Notes: generated by a model from the sequence alone, not told the origin. A stretch of DNA of 60,000 bases from Adiantum capillus-veneris (GCA_014529385.2 CM043953.1:61817872-61877871), one strand, 5' to 3'. Counted from the stretch's first letter, positions 32,971-44,800 are shown. Numbers and translations: made by a program.

Positions 32971-33142
32971 CAAGGCCATAGTCGGGCACCGTGAGCACCC
33001 TTCTGAGCCAATACCTCGAGCTTGAATCTCCGATGCCTATTGGTGGCATAGTCCCCCAAGGCCATAGTCGAGCACCATGAGCACCTATCTGAGCCGATAC
33101 CTCGATCTTGACTCTTGATGCTTATTGGTGGCATAGGCCCCC
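32971..33142. repeat. Tandem duplication, period 86
   Basis: The unit CAAGGCCATAGTCGGGCACC at 32971 recurs at 33057 with scattered substitutions and ends in TTGGTGGCATAG in both. No gene is supported. Confidence 0.85.
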
Positions 33143-33170
33143 ATAGCACCTTCCACAAAACAATCTTCAT

Positions 33171-33436
33171 CGAAAGAGTCCACTGAGGACTCTAGATGTT
33201 TTTTGCTATCTCCACCCATCCTGATTCAGGCTATTGCTTACCCCACTGCTTGTTAAGGGGGGGAACCAATCGGCCTTGATCATTAGAGTGTGGTAGGTAT
33301 CCTTGGTTTGTGATTTATAGAAACTAGTACAGCCGGCCGCCTTCGGCGGCCTCTCTCCCTTTATCGTGGCATGGTCTCTTGTAAGCTCATATCTCAGAAG
33401 ATGGGTGGACCAGTTGAAGATGATGTCCCTCTCAGC
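33171..33436. other. Gene-free stretch with a small GC hairpin
   Basis: No coding region is seen. A short palindrome GGCCGCCTTCGGCGGCC lies near 33337-33353. Confidence 0.5.
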
Positions 33437-34505
33437 TCAGCGTAAGCACTTTCCCAATGCATCAATATGTGTTCTAAGCATTTGTACACTCGGATATAAG
33501 GTCCTAAACCTTGACTCTTGCCGTAGATCATAGCATTGCAGCTCCCGTTGGATCCGTTTAAACAATGAATCTAGTGGAGATTCATGTGTCGCTCTACTCA
33601 GACTATCATCTTGGGGCTGCTCTAATAGCACCACAATATTGTCAACATGTTCCTTTCCATGTGAGTGTTTTGGGAATTCGCCATCAATTGTGCTCAAAGA
33701 GAATTCAGCTGTGATTGTTGCAAGAGGGATGAGTTGCCTATCTGTAACATGTTCTTCGAGCTCCGTTGATAGGAGAACCTCGACTACCGGTGTTGGAGGT
33801 ATTTTGACATATCCCCAATTCATAGCATCCTTCAAGCCTCTTAGTTTTCTTATGATGGCAAATGTAGAGGCATAGGGTGCCATGCAGAACCCACTCTTCT
33901 AGTACCACTGTTGGAATTCCCAAGAATCAATTGACTGGCATATCTCATAAATAAGACTTTTTTATATGGGTCATCAGATCTTCTGGAGCAGTTAGGCCGG
34001 ACCTGGAGTTCTCAACTTCTTGCAGTTGACTGATGTCGGAGCCGCTTATAGTGGGGTAAAAATCCAGAAGATCAATCCATGCTTTGTTCTCCCATGGTTC
34101 AGTGACATCCCCTCCAAAGCGCACCACAACACCAACATTGCCTTTCAAGAAGGATGTCCAGCAATAGCCAAGGTGGTAGCATTAATAATCATCGCAAAGG
34201 GGTGCGTAGCCTCACTTACAGCCTGGTAAAAAGTCCAGATGGTATCAGATGCATTGAAGTTTCCTGACATTTCAGTCTCCTCCCAAAGAAGGCTTCATGC
34301 TGTGAGGTATTAAATCGGGTACCACTTTTGGATATACAACCTGCTTTTGCTTTACCAATGCGGGGAAAAGCAACATCTGTGAGGCGTGAGCATCATGTGT
34401 TGTGCTTGTTCTCTCCTTAATTAAGAAAAGCACCATCTCTTCAAGATGGTACTCGTCCTTGCATTCTTGCTTTCTCAGTAAATCTCTGATCTCTCTATCC
34501 TCCAT
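33437..34505 (-). pseudogene. Unrecognised protein-coding relic
   Basis: Three minus-strand segments follow in order: 34505-34272 (MEDREIRDLLRKQECKDEYH, charged); about 34268-33945 (MSGNFNASDTIWTFYQAVSE, a frame change, then ENKAWIDLLDFYPTISGSDI); and 33883-33437 (YASTFAIIRKLRGLKDAMNW and a charged C-terminus). Their order, spacing and lack of low complexity suggest exons or a broken frame of one gene. I recognise no domain. It could be an unknown element's ORF. Confidence 0.35.
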
Positions 34506-34522
34506 AGTGACCGATCATGCAC

Positions 34523-34690
34523 TCTTGAAGTATCCCCAGATGCTCTTTTCTTCTGGATAGTCGGTTGCGAAGAGATTGCATATGAACTTATAGCACTGAC
34601 AGATCTTCCACACTTGAAGTATTCCTAGATGCTTCTTGTGTCATATAGGCTGCCAAGAGATTGCCTATGAATTTATTGCAAAACCACCCA
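34523..34690. repeat. Imperfect tandem duplication, period about 90
   Basis: CTTGAAGTATCCCCAGATGC at 34523 and CTTGAAGTATTCCTAGATGC at 34613. Both are followed by GAGATTGC.TATGAA.TTAT.GCA. Non-coding. Confidence 0.75.
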
Positions 34691-35898
34691 CTATCCATAC
34701 CTCGTGACCGGTTGATTGGCTTGCGAAGCAAACCACAATATGCTGGAATTCATAAGGGTGCCAATAATGATTGGCTTCTCCATGGCCACAAAGAAAGAGC
34801 TTGGCCACAGATGGCTTCACCTGAGGCTCTTGCAGGAGTTGGCCAGACCTGTAGATGGAATTTCGACGCATGATGGACATGGCTTTGGCCTTTGCTGCAG
34901 GATTTTGCTATTCAGGGAGCACCAACGTGCATAGCGAGAAGTTGTGGATCAAGGACTGGGCGAGCTCCCACTCTTGGCTCTCGTCAAATAAATGTCTTGA
35001 TCTGCATTCCAACCAGAGCAGGGAGCAAAGAGGGAGAGCAAGTAATCAGCCAGGCTTTCGGTTGTGCCGCTGACCTCCACGCCAAGCTGGGTCCAGAGGC
35101 TAGTATGCTGGAGGCGTAGGGCTTGAAGGGGACTTTCCTTCAGGCAACTCAATGAGGAAAGGCGTGCCATGTCCCGCATGGTAGCAAAATGACAGGGCTT
35201 GGCTGAGCTTGTGTGCGCTAGCAGAGGGCAGGGGGAGAAGAATGTGTGCAAGGCCAACGCGTGGGTGTTGAAGGTGGAAGCAGGGACTGCTAAAGAGGGG
35301 TAGGTGTTTAACAATAAACACAACCCACTAAACCCGCAGATCAAAGCCAGGCCCGCAGGTCAAGGAAAGAAAACCCGCAGCTCAAGGCGAGTGAGTGCAA
35401 GTAAAGGGAGATCCACATGGGTGAGTTTGGTATTTCTCCAACGTGGCAACAAAGGTGGAGGGAAATAGACAGGCCTTGCATCTATTTGCTACCACGTTGC
35501 TATCCACCCTTGCCGATAATAATATAATATAGAAGCCTTTGGCAATCTCATGCCCACATGGCAGAAGCCTTTGGCAGACCTTTAGGCTGTGGGTGCATGC
35601 AAATGTAGCCACGTGGAGCTTCAAGGCTATCTTTTTAATGTAGTATATAGATATAGATGTCTACTCTTGGGCCACCAACAAGCTTTCCATTCGAATTTAG
35701 ACTCGTTGATAGGCATCAAGATGTTGTCTAGCCCTTCAAAAACTTTGTTAACTGGCACTCTTTCAGTACCATTGAGGTGAAATTGGGTAGCCAATTGGTC
35801 TATTTCTTTCCATAACACACAAGTCCCTTGGCTCTCTGAAGTAGGAAGCAAATGATTTTGATCTCATGAATCTTACCAGAGCAAAGCGGGACTCGAGT
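34691..35898. other. Stretch without recognised gene
   Basis: Several frames of 70-130 codons occur on both strands, none with a recognised motif. CCTTTGGCA repeats near 35540-35580. I see no element ends. Confidence 0.4.
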
Positions 35899-36408
35899 CT
35901 AAGATTCAGTTGGCACTCAGTGCTAGCAAGGGAAATTGACCACAAAATTTTCTTTTTTTGGGTAGATTTTCTACTTCCTAACAGCATTGCAATCGCCCCA
36001 CTAGTTCTCCTAAGAATGAAGGGGCTAACTATCATTAAGGCGAAGCAAAATTGACAGTGGTTCATCTACCCATTTCAATCAATCAACTTGTTGAAGCTTC
36101 TTCAACTTTTCGACAGAATTATTACAATGTTACTCTACTCCCAGCACTGCGCCCATGGTTAACTCTTCTCCCCACTACCCCTGCACTGTTGGGAGGAGAA
36201 TAGTGCTGAGATATGCAAAAAGGCTACGGAAGCTTCAACAAGTTGATTGGTTAAAATGGGTAGACAAACCATAGTCAATTTTGCTTCGCCTACATAATAG
36301 CAAAACCCCTTCATTTTTAGGAGGACAATCTATCAAAAAAGGAAAATTTTGTGGCCACTTCCTTCTGCTAGCCCTTAGTGCGCACTGCGGGTTGACTCTT
36401 ACTAAGAG
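35899..36408. repeat. Foldback (inverted repeat, arms about 200 bases)
   Basis: Left arm 35899-36108 and right arm about 36226-36408 are imperfect inverted copies. Examples are ATCAACTTGTTGAAGCTTC against GAAGCTTCAACAAGTTGAT, and GACCACAAAATTTTC against GAAAATTTTGTGGCC. The spacer is about 117 bases. It may be a foldback transposon or an inverted duplication. Confidence 0.8.
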
Positions 36409-36738
36409 AAACTCATTGTACACAATCTACAGTGCGGCATTCTGGATATATGGATTCCTTCGTCCTTTTGGTTCTTGTTTTCCTTACACTCTACAACACA
36501 ATTTCTATGGATTGCAACCCTCATGACTAAAGAACACGGGGTCTTGAATGAAGACCCCATCATGGGATCCACGGAGGAGAACTCTAGGCAGAACAGCAAA
36601 GGCATGCGGCACCGTTCAATTTTTAAAAAGTAAACTTGGACAAATTTTGTAAACTCGAATATATAGAGAGTAAACTCAGACAAGCATAAGTAAGTTTAAA
36701 CACACACCCATTTCAACGAAATCAACCTACGCACACAG

Positions 36739-37188
36739 TTAGCACATTGAGCTATCACAGCGCCCGTCAAGGTTGAAATCCGGGGGGAACGCACCATTGT
36801 TTCTTTTTGCAATCGAATCTCCTCGAGATCCCCACCTTCGGTCGTCCACCATCGACAATCCCATGGCGACGTCTTCATTCAAGGCCTCTTGCCATTTAGT
36901 CACTAGGGATTGCATATAGAGCTTTAACGTCACATGTGAGCTAACCATATCATTGCACAGGGGAAAATCCATACCGTATACGTGTATCCTGGTTCCTTTG
37001 TGCTCGTGTGTTGAATATATTTCTCTCATGTACAACAAGAACAGATTGCGTACGTGCGATCTTTCTGTGGGAATATTGGACACTTGCATCAAGTTGAATG
37101 GACCCTGAGTCGTAGACATTGGAAAAGACGCACTCTCTTCCCATTCCTTGTCTAAAGAGCACATTCTTTGTAGATAGCCACAGTCCAC
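36739..37188 (-). CDS. Hypothetical 149-residue open frame
   Basis: The minus-strand frame begins MDCGYLQRMCSLDKEWEESA and contains HEHKGTRIHVYGMDFPLCND and KLYMQSLVTKWQEALNEDVA. It is of normal complexity, with no signal peptide and no recognised domain. Because there is no supporting context it could be a chance frame or an exon of a lost gene. Confidence 0.25.
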   Translation of the reverse strand: MDCGYLQRMCSLDKEWEESASFPMSTTQGPFNLMQVSNIPTERSHVRNLFLLYMREIYSTHEHKGTRIHVYGMDFPLCNDMVSSHVTLKLYMQSLVTKWQEALNEDVAMGLSMVDDRRWGSRGDSIAKRNNGAFPPDFNLDGRCDSSMC

Positions 37189-38155
37189 TTATGAAAAGAG
37201 AAGCCCCACACGCGTTTTAGAACTTCCGAATTTTATAAAAGCGTATTCTAAAGTTTCACATTTCAAAGGAATCTACTTTTTCAAGAGCTTGGTCGCGTGG
37301 ATTAGCGCTCCCACTTACTGTCCGGTCTTCTTCATTGGCGGCCAGTCTTTAAGGCGTCTCCAATTCACCATAATGAACGTTTTAACCGTCAAAAGGTGTG
37401 AAATTTATTGTTTAGCTTTGCTATCCTTGTGGTGCAATCGACTTGCTCGTTGTGTCACTTGACTTCCTTGTCCTTTCCAAGTAGTTGACTTGTTATTGGA
37501 CAGTAATCGTGTGCCTGACCCTTAGCGGCCTATAAGTGGAGATGGTGACATGTTTGCAAGAAAACGGCCTAGATGATTTCTTTTTCCCAAAAAAAATATA
37601 AGAATTTATATTAAGAGAGACATATCAAAATATTACAATATCCGAAGAATTGAGGGTACATTCCCACGCCACATAGCTCCATACAAAAATATACAAAACT
37701 GTTCATAGACGGGATCAAAAGCACCTCAAGGAAAGGCATGAATAGCATCATCAATATGAGTGATGAGTCTCTCAACATCAGCAATTTGTCCAACCATCTT
37801 AACATCTACTACTCTAGCATCAATCATTTTTTGTTTGACTCTGTCGTAAGACCCATTCATGAGAACCTCTTGTAGCTTGTCACAATTAGGACTATTGTAA
37901 TCTCCCAGGCAGTGAGTCAAGACTGTGTGATTCGCCTTATAAAATCGACACTTCTTGAGCTTAAAATTGTTTGTCTATATGTTTTTTTTTTTTTTCATAA
38001 AGGGCGTGAGAGCGTTATATTAAGTAGAGAACAAAATTGCATTGTTCTACTTCCCACTGCTTCTCGCAAGAGAGAGAGAGATAACCATGCTTTCCTTTTC
38101 CTCTCTCGGACAGTGTTTGATGAAGCCTTGATCACCCTTGCTGTCCCAGCTCGCA

Positions 38156-38158
<3 letters not shown>
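37189..38158. other. Stretch without recognised gene
   Basis: One short minus-strand frame (37920-37726, YNSPNCDKLQEVLMNGSYDR) looks protein-like but has no known motif. A T-run lies at 37983-37997. Confidence 0.4.
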
Positions 38159-38217
<59 letters not shown>

Positions 38218-38251
38218 CCACATCTGCCTTTAGTGCCTTTACGAACACAAC

Positions 38252-38300
<49 letters not shown>
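38159..38300. repeat. Two (CT)n microsatellites
   Basis: CT runs at about 38159-38214 and 38254-38299, separated by 40 unique bases. Confidence 0.95.
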
Positions 38301-38301
<1 letters not shown>

Positions 38302-38730
38302 TCCACGTACCCCTTCCAAAAAATTTCTCTGAATCCGAGCAGAAATTCCCAAAATGTCCTTCCAAATTTTCAAATTTGAGAAATTGAGCTGGTTATGCAG
38401 GCTTAGCAGATAAATTGCTTCATTATACTTAGACAAATTACATGCGAAACGCAGATCTCAATTGTCAAAAAGGAATAAAAGATTAAAAATCCAACCACAA
38501 TAAATATAAGGGTATTTTGGGAATTTTGAAATTGGAGGGGTGTTTTGAGAATTTCCACAAATTAGAAGGGTATTTTGGTAACAAGAGAGAGAAATTTCTA
38601 GATGGCACTGCTGCCTCCCTGCACGTGGAAAGATGTACTAAGCTTAGTTATGATTAGACTTATTCTTTTTCCTTTCTCAAAGAGAGGTATCTTGTGAGAT
38701 TCCTCTCAATCAGACATGAGTGCAGACCTA

Positions 38731-38811
38731 CTAGTGCCACATTACAACTTCCTTGTTTACTATATCCTGTAATTTGTGTACCTCTCTCTTTAATTAGGGA
38801 ATTGTGTATTA
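38731..38811. repeat. Dispersed repeat, copy 1 (LTR-like)
   Basis: TAGTGCCACATTACAACTTC, ACTATATCCTGTAATTTGTG, then CACCTCTC-like and TTTAATTAGGG blocks. The same blocks, same orientation, occur at 56999-57082. AGTCCCACATTGC wording is common in plant LTRs, so these may be LTR fragments. Confidence 0.65.
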
Positions 38812-38881
38812 GGCCACACAAAGTCTTTTTGAGCCTCTCACACCTTTGTTTTGGCCTATCCCAAAGGGGTAAGGACTTAAC

Positions 38882-38980
38882 GATGCCTCCCTTTTTGTTG
38901 ATGAAAAAGGGGAGGTTAGTTCTAACAAGATGCCGCCCTTTTTGTTGATGAAAAAGGGGAGGTTAGTTCTAATAAGATGC
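38882..38980. repeat. Tandem duplication, period 47
   Basis: GATGCCTCCCTTTTTGTTGA at 38882 and GATGCCGCCCTTTTTGTTGA at 38929, with the start of a third unit at 38976. Confidence 0.9.
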
Positions 38981-39990
38981 ACAATTTTTTATTAGTTGCA
39001 AGAGATAGGAGATCTACCCATTACAAAGGCAATAAAATATATTGCAAGTGAATCATGGAAGGGAGACTCATTCTATTTTTATTTTTATTTTCTCATTGCT
39101 ATTTTCTCTTCTTGCAGTTGTTTATTTTGGCTTGTTTGGGTAGACATTTTGAAATTGGCATTAGGTTGGGAGCCCCATGGTGCTTAAGGCGGCAAGGTGG
39201 AGAAGGTAATGACAACACTTGTACACAAATAATGGGTTTTGAGTCGATCAACAGCATGTGTAGAGAGCATCAACAAGGCGTTGCACGCCACGAGGCATAT
39301 CTAGAATGGCTAGAGCAACAGGGAAAATTCCATGGGTGACAATGTTATGTCAATGGCAACATGCTTAGTAGAGATAAGCAATCAATGTAGTTGGCAATGG
39401 TGGGCATGGTCTTAGAGAGCAGGCGAGCGTTATGGAAAGATTATAGCTAAGATAGCAAGGCAAAAATGACATGTTTGCTACTGATAAATCCAAGGGGCAC
39501 GGCCTTGGAAAGGTGAAAAGGGGCACACCAACAAGTAGAAAACAATGGAGGACGAAAGGTGAGTAGGGCTATGATGGTGGCCACAATGAAGGTAATGGGC
39601 CTTGAGGGTGTCGAGTGGATGTGTGGAGGGCGTGGGGACTAGAGTTAATCAGTAAGGCAAATCCAAGGCAGAAGAGGATTGAAGTGGTGGGTGACAATAG
39701 GTGAGAGGTATGGCGAGTGCATGGAAGTTCTGTAATGCTCCCGGGTGAAGGGTATGGACGCGGCAAGAGCATGCTTGAAGTCGAAGGGGGATAGGCTACT
39801 CAAGGTCTACAATCGGCAACGGAGGGAAAGGAATTCCAAATCAAAAGAAACGGAGTAGGATACAGGTGAATGCACGTATGTGTGGTGGAAGCAAATCATG
39901 GGAGGAGGGAAAGAATGCATTGTGCAACTATTCATGAAATTCTATAGTTTTGGGCATTGCTAGTGTAGTAGGGCAATAACAAACAAGCTC
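38981..39990. other. Stretch without recognised gene
   Basis: G-rich on the plus strand from 39340. It contains only short frames such as 39055-39339, whose first part is low-complexity and hydrophobic. Nothing recognised. Confidence 0.4.
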
Positions 39991-40511
39991 CTACAGAGGA
40001 GGGGCGAACAAGCCAATGGCAAGACTTGGATGAGGGGTAGATACATAGTACCCTAAGAAAGAGTGGACCAAGATAGTGTTGCAATGCAAGGCAAGGCCGG
40101 CATGCAAAGGCCATACGGTTCTCTTATGAGGTGGGACTATGGGAACTATGGCATCTAGAGTAGGCACAAGTTGGTATCCATCAGTCAACAATTTGGTCCT
40201 GTGCATCATCCCTTCCTTCCTTGCTGCTTCCACCTGCATTTCCAATCCTACAACCCTTTCCTTTAACTTAACATTTTCCACCTTGACATCATGCTCTCCT
40301 GCAACCTTAAACCATGCTTTGTATTTGTCAATGGGCATGCCAAATGCTCTTGAAACAGTCCTGTAGACTGGTTCCAAATCTCCTTGGTGTAATCAAACAC
40401 CTCCCTCCTCATTAAATCTGCATCCACTTCAGCTAGCAGCACTACAATGACTCCTTGCCCATCTAATGTGGCCTTCTCCAACTCCACCAAAGGTGTCAGT
40501 CTGCTCATCAA
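39991..40511 (-). pseudogene. Coiled-coil protein fragment, probably of a decayed retroelement
   Basis: The minus strand encodes LTPLVELEKATLDGQGVIVV and DLMRREVFDYTKEI, then after a frame change TVSRAFGMPIDKYKAWFKVA and a charged helix (VENVKLKERVVGLEMQVEAA). It is similar in character to the extra ORFs seen in Ty3 element 2 and lies downstream, on the same strand, of the RNase H fragment at 41205. No enzyme motif is present. Confidence 0.35.
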
Positions 40512-40980
40512 AAAATTGTTATGAGAAATAAAATATGTGATCTTATCTTACACTTCATGGAATTGCTTCTCAGTGGCCTCCTTCAACTCATTCAAATTCA
40601 TGCACTACAATGATCAATTATGCATAGATTTTTTTTCATTTTGGCTCATGCATGAGCCATCTGCTCCTGCAATCTTCTAACCTCACTTTCCAACATGTCA
40701 ATCTTTTCTCGTACAACTTCTGTGTCTCCAAAGTTAATATCATAGCCTCATGATTACATATGAATGATTCAATTCCGACATACTCTGCACTGTATCTTGC
40801 ACAGAGAATATCCCGGTTACCTACCGACTATGACCCTTTGAAAATGGAGATGGAGTCTCTCTCTGACTGCGTGTGTAATCGGATTCTGTTCCCCATAGCT
40901 CTCCCTCACTTTCCTTACTAGAGTGCTTTGTTAGCCACATTTGTATTCAATTTAAGTGAGTCCGAGGATAAGAGATAACA

Positions 40981-41001
40981 AGAACCTAGAAGAGAAAATC
41001 C

Positions 41002-41095
<94 letters not shown>

Positions 41096-41122
41096 AGAGA
41101 GAGAGAGAGAGAGAGAGAGAGA
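40981..41122. repeat. (GA)n microsatellite
   Basis: A GA run from about 41007 to 41091, then GGACAGA and a second run to 41122. Confidence 0.95.
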
Positions 41123-41204
41123 TTGACATAATCCTGTGTTTACAATGCATGATTTTTATATCCCAATTTTGATATGTTTAAATGTGTCCTTAGCTTATAG
41201 ACTA

Positions 41205-41432
41205 CTAATTCATGACTAGCAACACATCCCCTTTTGCAATTGCCCTCTTCAATCCAAACTCATCACACTGCTTCAACCCAAGGAGAAGCGTGGGATACTC
41301 GGCCTCATTGTTACTTTCAGCTTCATCAAGTTTGTAAAATCTAGAAAAGACTACATCGCCTTTTGGGTTCTTAATGACTACCCCACCACTTTCCTTTTGA
41401 AGAACTTTCTTGTATGCACCATCAAGCATCAT
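41205..41432 (-). pseudogene. Tat-type second RNase H fragment
   Basis: The minus strand encodes MMLDGAYKKVLQKESGGVVI, then ESNNEAEYPTLLLGLKQCDE and AKGDVLLVMN. This aligns with the second RNase H of Ty3 element 1 (FDGSYRK...GG, SNNEAEYSTLEAGL, KGDALLVVKQ). The catalytic Asp/Glu-bearing motifs are recognisable but the domain is cut on both sides. It is the remnant of a separate Ty3 insertion on the minus strand. Confidence 0.75.
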
Positions 41433-41586
41433 TGTATATGCATCTCTAATATCTACCTCCTCTTCATGATCATCCTTGCCAACCCTTAGATAAGATGGAA
41501 TCTCCCCTCCCTTGTGTCAAGCCTCCTCCATGTTGTTGCACTTTCATGCATATCAACAAGGGAATTTCCATTAAATGGGTCCATAT

Positions 41587-42871
41587 CTAGGCCCTTTCAA
41601 TAGCTTGGCCGTGTACCCATTTGCCCTGTTCTTTAGTTGCAATGCTAGAGCATGATTTGAGAAGCGCAGGGAAGTTGACTTTGTTCGGTTGAAGACCCTC
41701 CCACTCCATTTGCTTTGCACAATAAAGTGCTTCCTCTGCTTGACCATGATATATGTACCTTGTGATCAATGTAGTCCATTTTACAACATTTTTGTGTGGC
41801 ACTCTTTCAAAGAGCACTTGGGCAATATCAAGCTTTCGGGCCTTCAGATACATGTCAACCAACATACCGCCAACAAGACCATCTGACTCACCATTTGTGA
41901 CAGTATGAGCCTGCACCTATATGCCAGTCTTTAAAGGGATTCCAACAGTAGAGCATGCTTTAAGAGCTGTTACATAGAAAGACCATCTGCCAATACTCCT
42001 GAGTTGAGAATCTCATGATAAAGAGCAATAGCCTAGCATGGGCCGAATTAATGACACCCTAGGTAGAAGCACTAGGTTAAAACTTTGAAAATTGATTAGC
42101 TTGGGCAAGATCCCCAAAGCAAACATGCATGCAAATCAAGGAGTTTGCCAATGTAATATTTGTTGCCAGATCATTTTGTAATAATATGAACTTTTGAAGT
42201 GCTTCTCTAGTTGAGTGGTCACGTTCATCTATACAACTCTGAAGCTGACTCTGAAGCTCATTAAGGAGAGAGGACATTTCAGACAGAAATCCCATCAAGA
42301 AAGTCCTTTTCGCACTTTCATAAGGGCACCACATTTAGCTTGGGCAAGATCCCCAAAGCAAACATGCATGCAAATCAAGGAGTTTGCCAATGTAATATTT
42401 GTTGCCAGATCATTTTGTAATAATATGAACTTTTGAAGTGCTTCTCTAGTTTAGTGATCACGTTCATCTATACAACTCTGAAGCTGACTCTGAAGCTCAT
42501 TAAGGAGAGAGGACATTTCAGACAGAAATCCCATCAAGAAAGTCCTTTTTGCACTTTCATAAGGGCACCACATTTGGCATACATATCGACCAACACATTG
42601 CCACACACAATAGTTTTCTCCAACAGACTCCTCGCAGATCCTAACTGGATAGGTAATTGCATTTGAAGAAAGGCCTTTCCTCTGCATCTGGTGAAAACAT
42701 CTCAGTGCTTCCTTTCCATACCCATGTTGCACATATTTGGTAAGAAAATCTTAGCCGTGAAGAAAGGCCTTTCCTTCACATCTGGTGAAAACATCTTAAT
42801 GCTTCCTTGCCATAGCCATGCATATCTTGCAACAAATACATTCCAAAATTTGACATTTTGGACAAAAATCT
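41587..42871 (-). pseudogene. PPR pseudogene, downstream part
   Basis: The minus strand encodes GGMLVDMYLKARKLDIAQVL, FERVPHKNVVKWTTLITRYI and EEALYCAKQMEWEGLQPNKV (41916-41587). Further upstream are decayed units such as KIFVQNVKFWNVFVARYA (near 42850). Stops and a 239-base tandem duplication interrupt it. Ty3 element 2 inserted at 42871/53030 and separates it from the upstream units. Confidence 0.78.
42097..42574. repeat. Tandem duplication, period 239, in the PPR pseudogene
   Basis: The units 42097-42335 and 42336-42574 are nearly identical (TAGCTTGGGCAAGATCCCCA at both starts), so the duplication is recent relative to the decay of the gene. Confidence 0.92.
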
Positions 42872-43371
42872 TGTAGAAGGCAAGGACAGTCCCACTAGGC
42901 AAGAAGTGCTCCTTAGAAGGCTGACCAGCAAGAATTGCTACATCAATAGTAATTCAGTAGTAGTTACAGTAGTTACTGTAGTAACTTTGTAAGCCTATAA
43001 ATAGGACCCGCTATAGTGTCTCCAGACTTTTTGGCTTTTGGGGGTTCTTTAACTTTTGGCTTACGAGCTCTTGCTTCTAGACTTTTAGCTTCATAAGCTT
43101 TTGGCTTTCAACTTTGTAATCACTTACTCCTATAATCAATTCTCAGACTTCATCTGAGTTTAAGCCTGTTGTACACTGTACTCATTATCTTTGTACTACT
43201 GATCTGAACTTATAATACCATTCCCAGTCTTCGAGTTTGTGTCTCCCATTTTAGTACAATTTTCCAGTCCAGTACTTGATTTCGGTCCTTAGTAACTGAA
43301 TTGCCTAGATAATCAATAGATCTAAACTCTAACCCTGGAATAGCTATCTAAAGAGACCATATCCCATTCCA
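42872..43371 (+). repeat. 5' LTR of Ty3 element 2
   Basis: A 500-base LTR starting TGTAGAAGG and ending CCCATTCCA. Its last 205 bases match 52810-53029. A TATA box (TATAAATA, 42996-43003) lies in front of a likely transcription start. The left flank AATCT against AATAT on the right is a target duplication with one mismatch. Confidence 0.8.
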
Positions 43372-43374
43372 TTT

Positions 43375-43389
43375 TGGCGATCATAGGGG
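43375..43389 (+). other. Likely primer-binding site of Ty3 element 2
   Basis: TGGCGATCATAGGGG begins three bases after the LTR end. It shares the TGGCG start with Tat-type sites but the rest does not fit tRNA-Asp well. Confidence 0.45.
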
Positions 43390-43452
43390 TTAGAGAGGAG
43401 TGCTCTTGGACCAGCGAGCTTTGTCTCCCAGTTAGAATTCTTGGCTACAAGC

Positions 43453-44800
43453 ATGCCGCCCAGAGTCAGTCGTGGTCCAAAATTGTCAACCCGATCGCGC
43501 ATTGATTCCACGCGAGTTGACCCTATTCCAGAAGTGTTAGAAAGAGAATGAAATACTGAGAAGAACCCCGAGACTGAGACTGAGGCTCAGGAGGAGCAGA
43601 GTAATGCTGAAGAGGCCCAAGACTCTCAGCATTCCAGTCACTCAAGGAGGAGAAGGGTTGAGCGTGAGGAACACAAGTCGTCATAGTACAAGCAGGAAGG
43701 CCAAGGAAGAGACTAAGGTTGAAACTAAAATAGAAGGTCATTGGGATACCGACACTGATCATTACAAGAAGTCATTTAGACGCATTCAAGCTACCAAGAT
43801 TAGAGGAACCAGTGTTGATACAGACAGGCCTGATTACACTGCTTCATTAAAGATCTCTTTTCTAGTGTTCAAAGGTGGGAAAAAAGACGATCTTGATGTC
43901 CACATTCAATCCTTTGAGCAAGATGATTAATTAAAGCATATTGATGAAGATGAATGGGGAGAATATGCGGCAAGGAAATGGTATTACCAATATCCAACTT
44001 GTTAGCTCAAGTCTTACGATAAATTGATCAAAGCTTTCAGACTTGAGTACTCGGACAAATGGGTTTTGCAGCAAGAAACTGAGAGAGCAAGAGGTACCTG
44101 CACCTACAAAGAAGTTTAATGACTTGGTACAGAGAGCTCTAAAGCTTGAGAAGCAAGCCAAGAAGGAGTGAAGCCATAAAAAGTGGAGGTCTAGTAGTAG
44201 CAACTCTTCTACGGAGAATTCTAACTCCAGTGAGACTTCCAGAAGTTTTGATAGTAGTTCAGATGAAAAGAGCAAGGACAAGGCTAAGAAAAGGTCTTGG
44301 TCTCGAAAAATTGACGAAATGGCCAGGCAAATTGCTGAAATCAGCCAGACCAAACAACCAGTCAAGAATATGGAAACTTGGTGTTCCAAATGCAAATCCA
44401 GAGATCATGTTTCCAACGAATGCCCATAGTGCACGTACTGCAAAGCGTATGGCCATCTGTGGAATAACTGTGGCATTCAAATCCATCATTTCAAGAAAGG
44501 TAAGGATTTGTCTCTTATTGCATTTACAAATGCCGAATGAGTTAAGGTATAGATGACCAGTGGAGCCAAAGAATAAAATTTAGGTACCAGTGGGACTGGT
44601 ATTGGTCGCGGCAGATACCAAGGGGTACTGGCCGAGGCTAAGGTTGTGGAAATTTTCAGAACCAAAGTCTTAATTGTTATACTTGTGGGAAATATGGGCA
44701 CTTTGCAGCTTAGTGTCTAGAAGCACCCAGTACTGCGGCTACTCAGGCAAAAGTGCCGAAACTAGTTCTAGTACGGGCAATCGCTCGTAGTAAAGGGGTG
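43453..44800 (+). pseudogene. gag of Ty3 element 2 with three zinc knuckles
   Basis: It starts MPPRVSRGPKLSTRSRIDST, then is broken by stops. Later come SLKISFLVFKGGKKDDLDVH (capsid-like) and a Ser/acidic linker. Three CCHC-type knuckles follow: CSKCKSRDHVSNEC (near 44383), CTYCKAYGHLWNNC (near 44435) and CYTCGKYGHFAA-stop-C (near 44680). Three is more than the one or two usual in Ty3 Gag. TAG codons interrupt the last. Confidence 0.7.

Noticed and set aside
38132-38436. Arg/Glu-rich minus-strand frames
   Set aside because: These are translations of (GA)n microsatellites.
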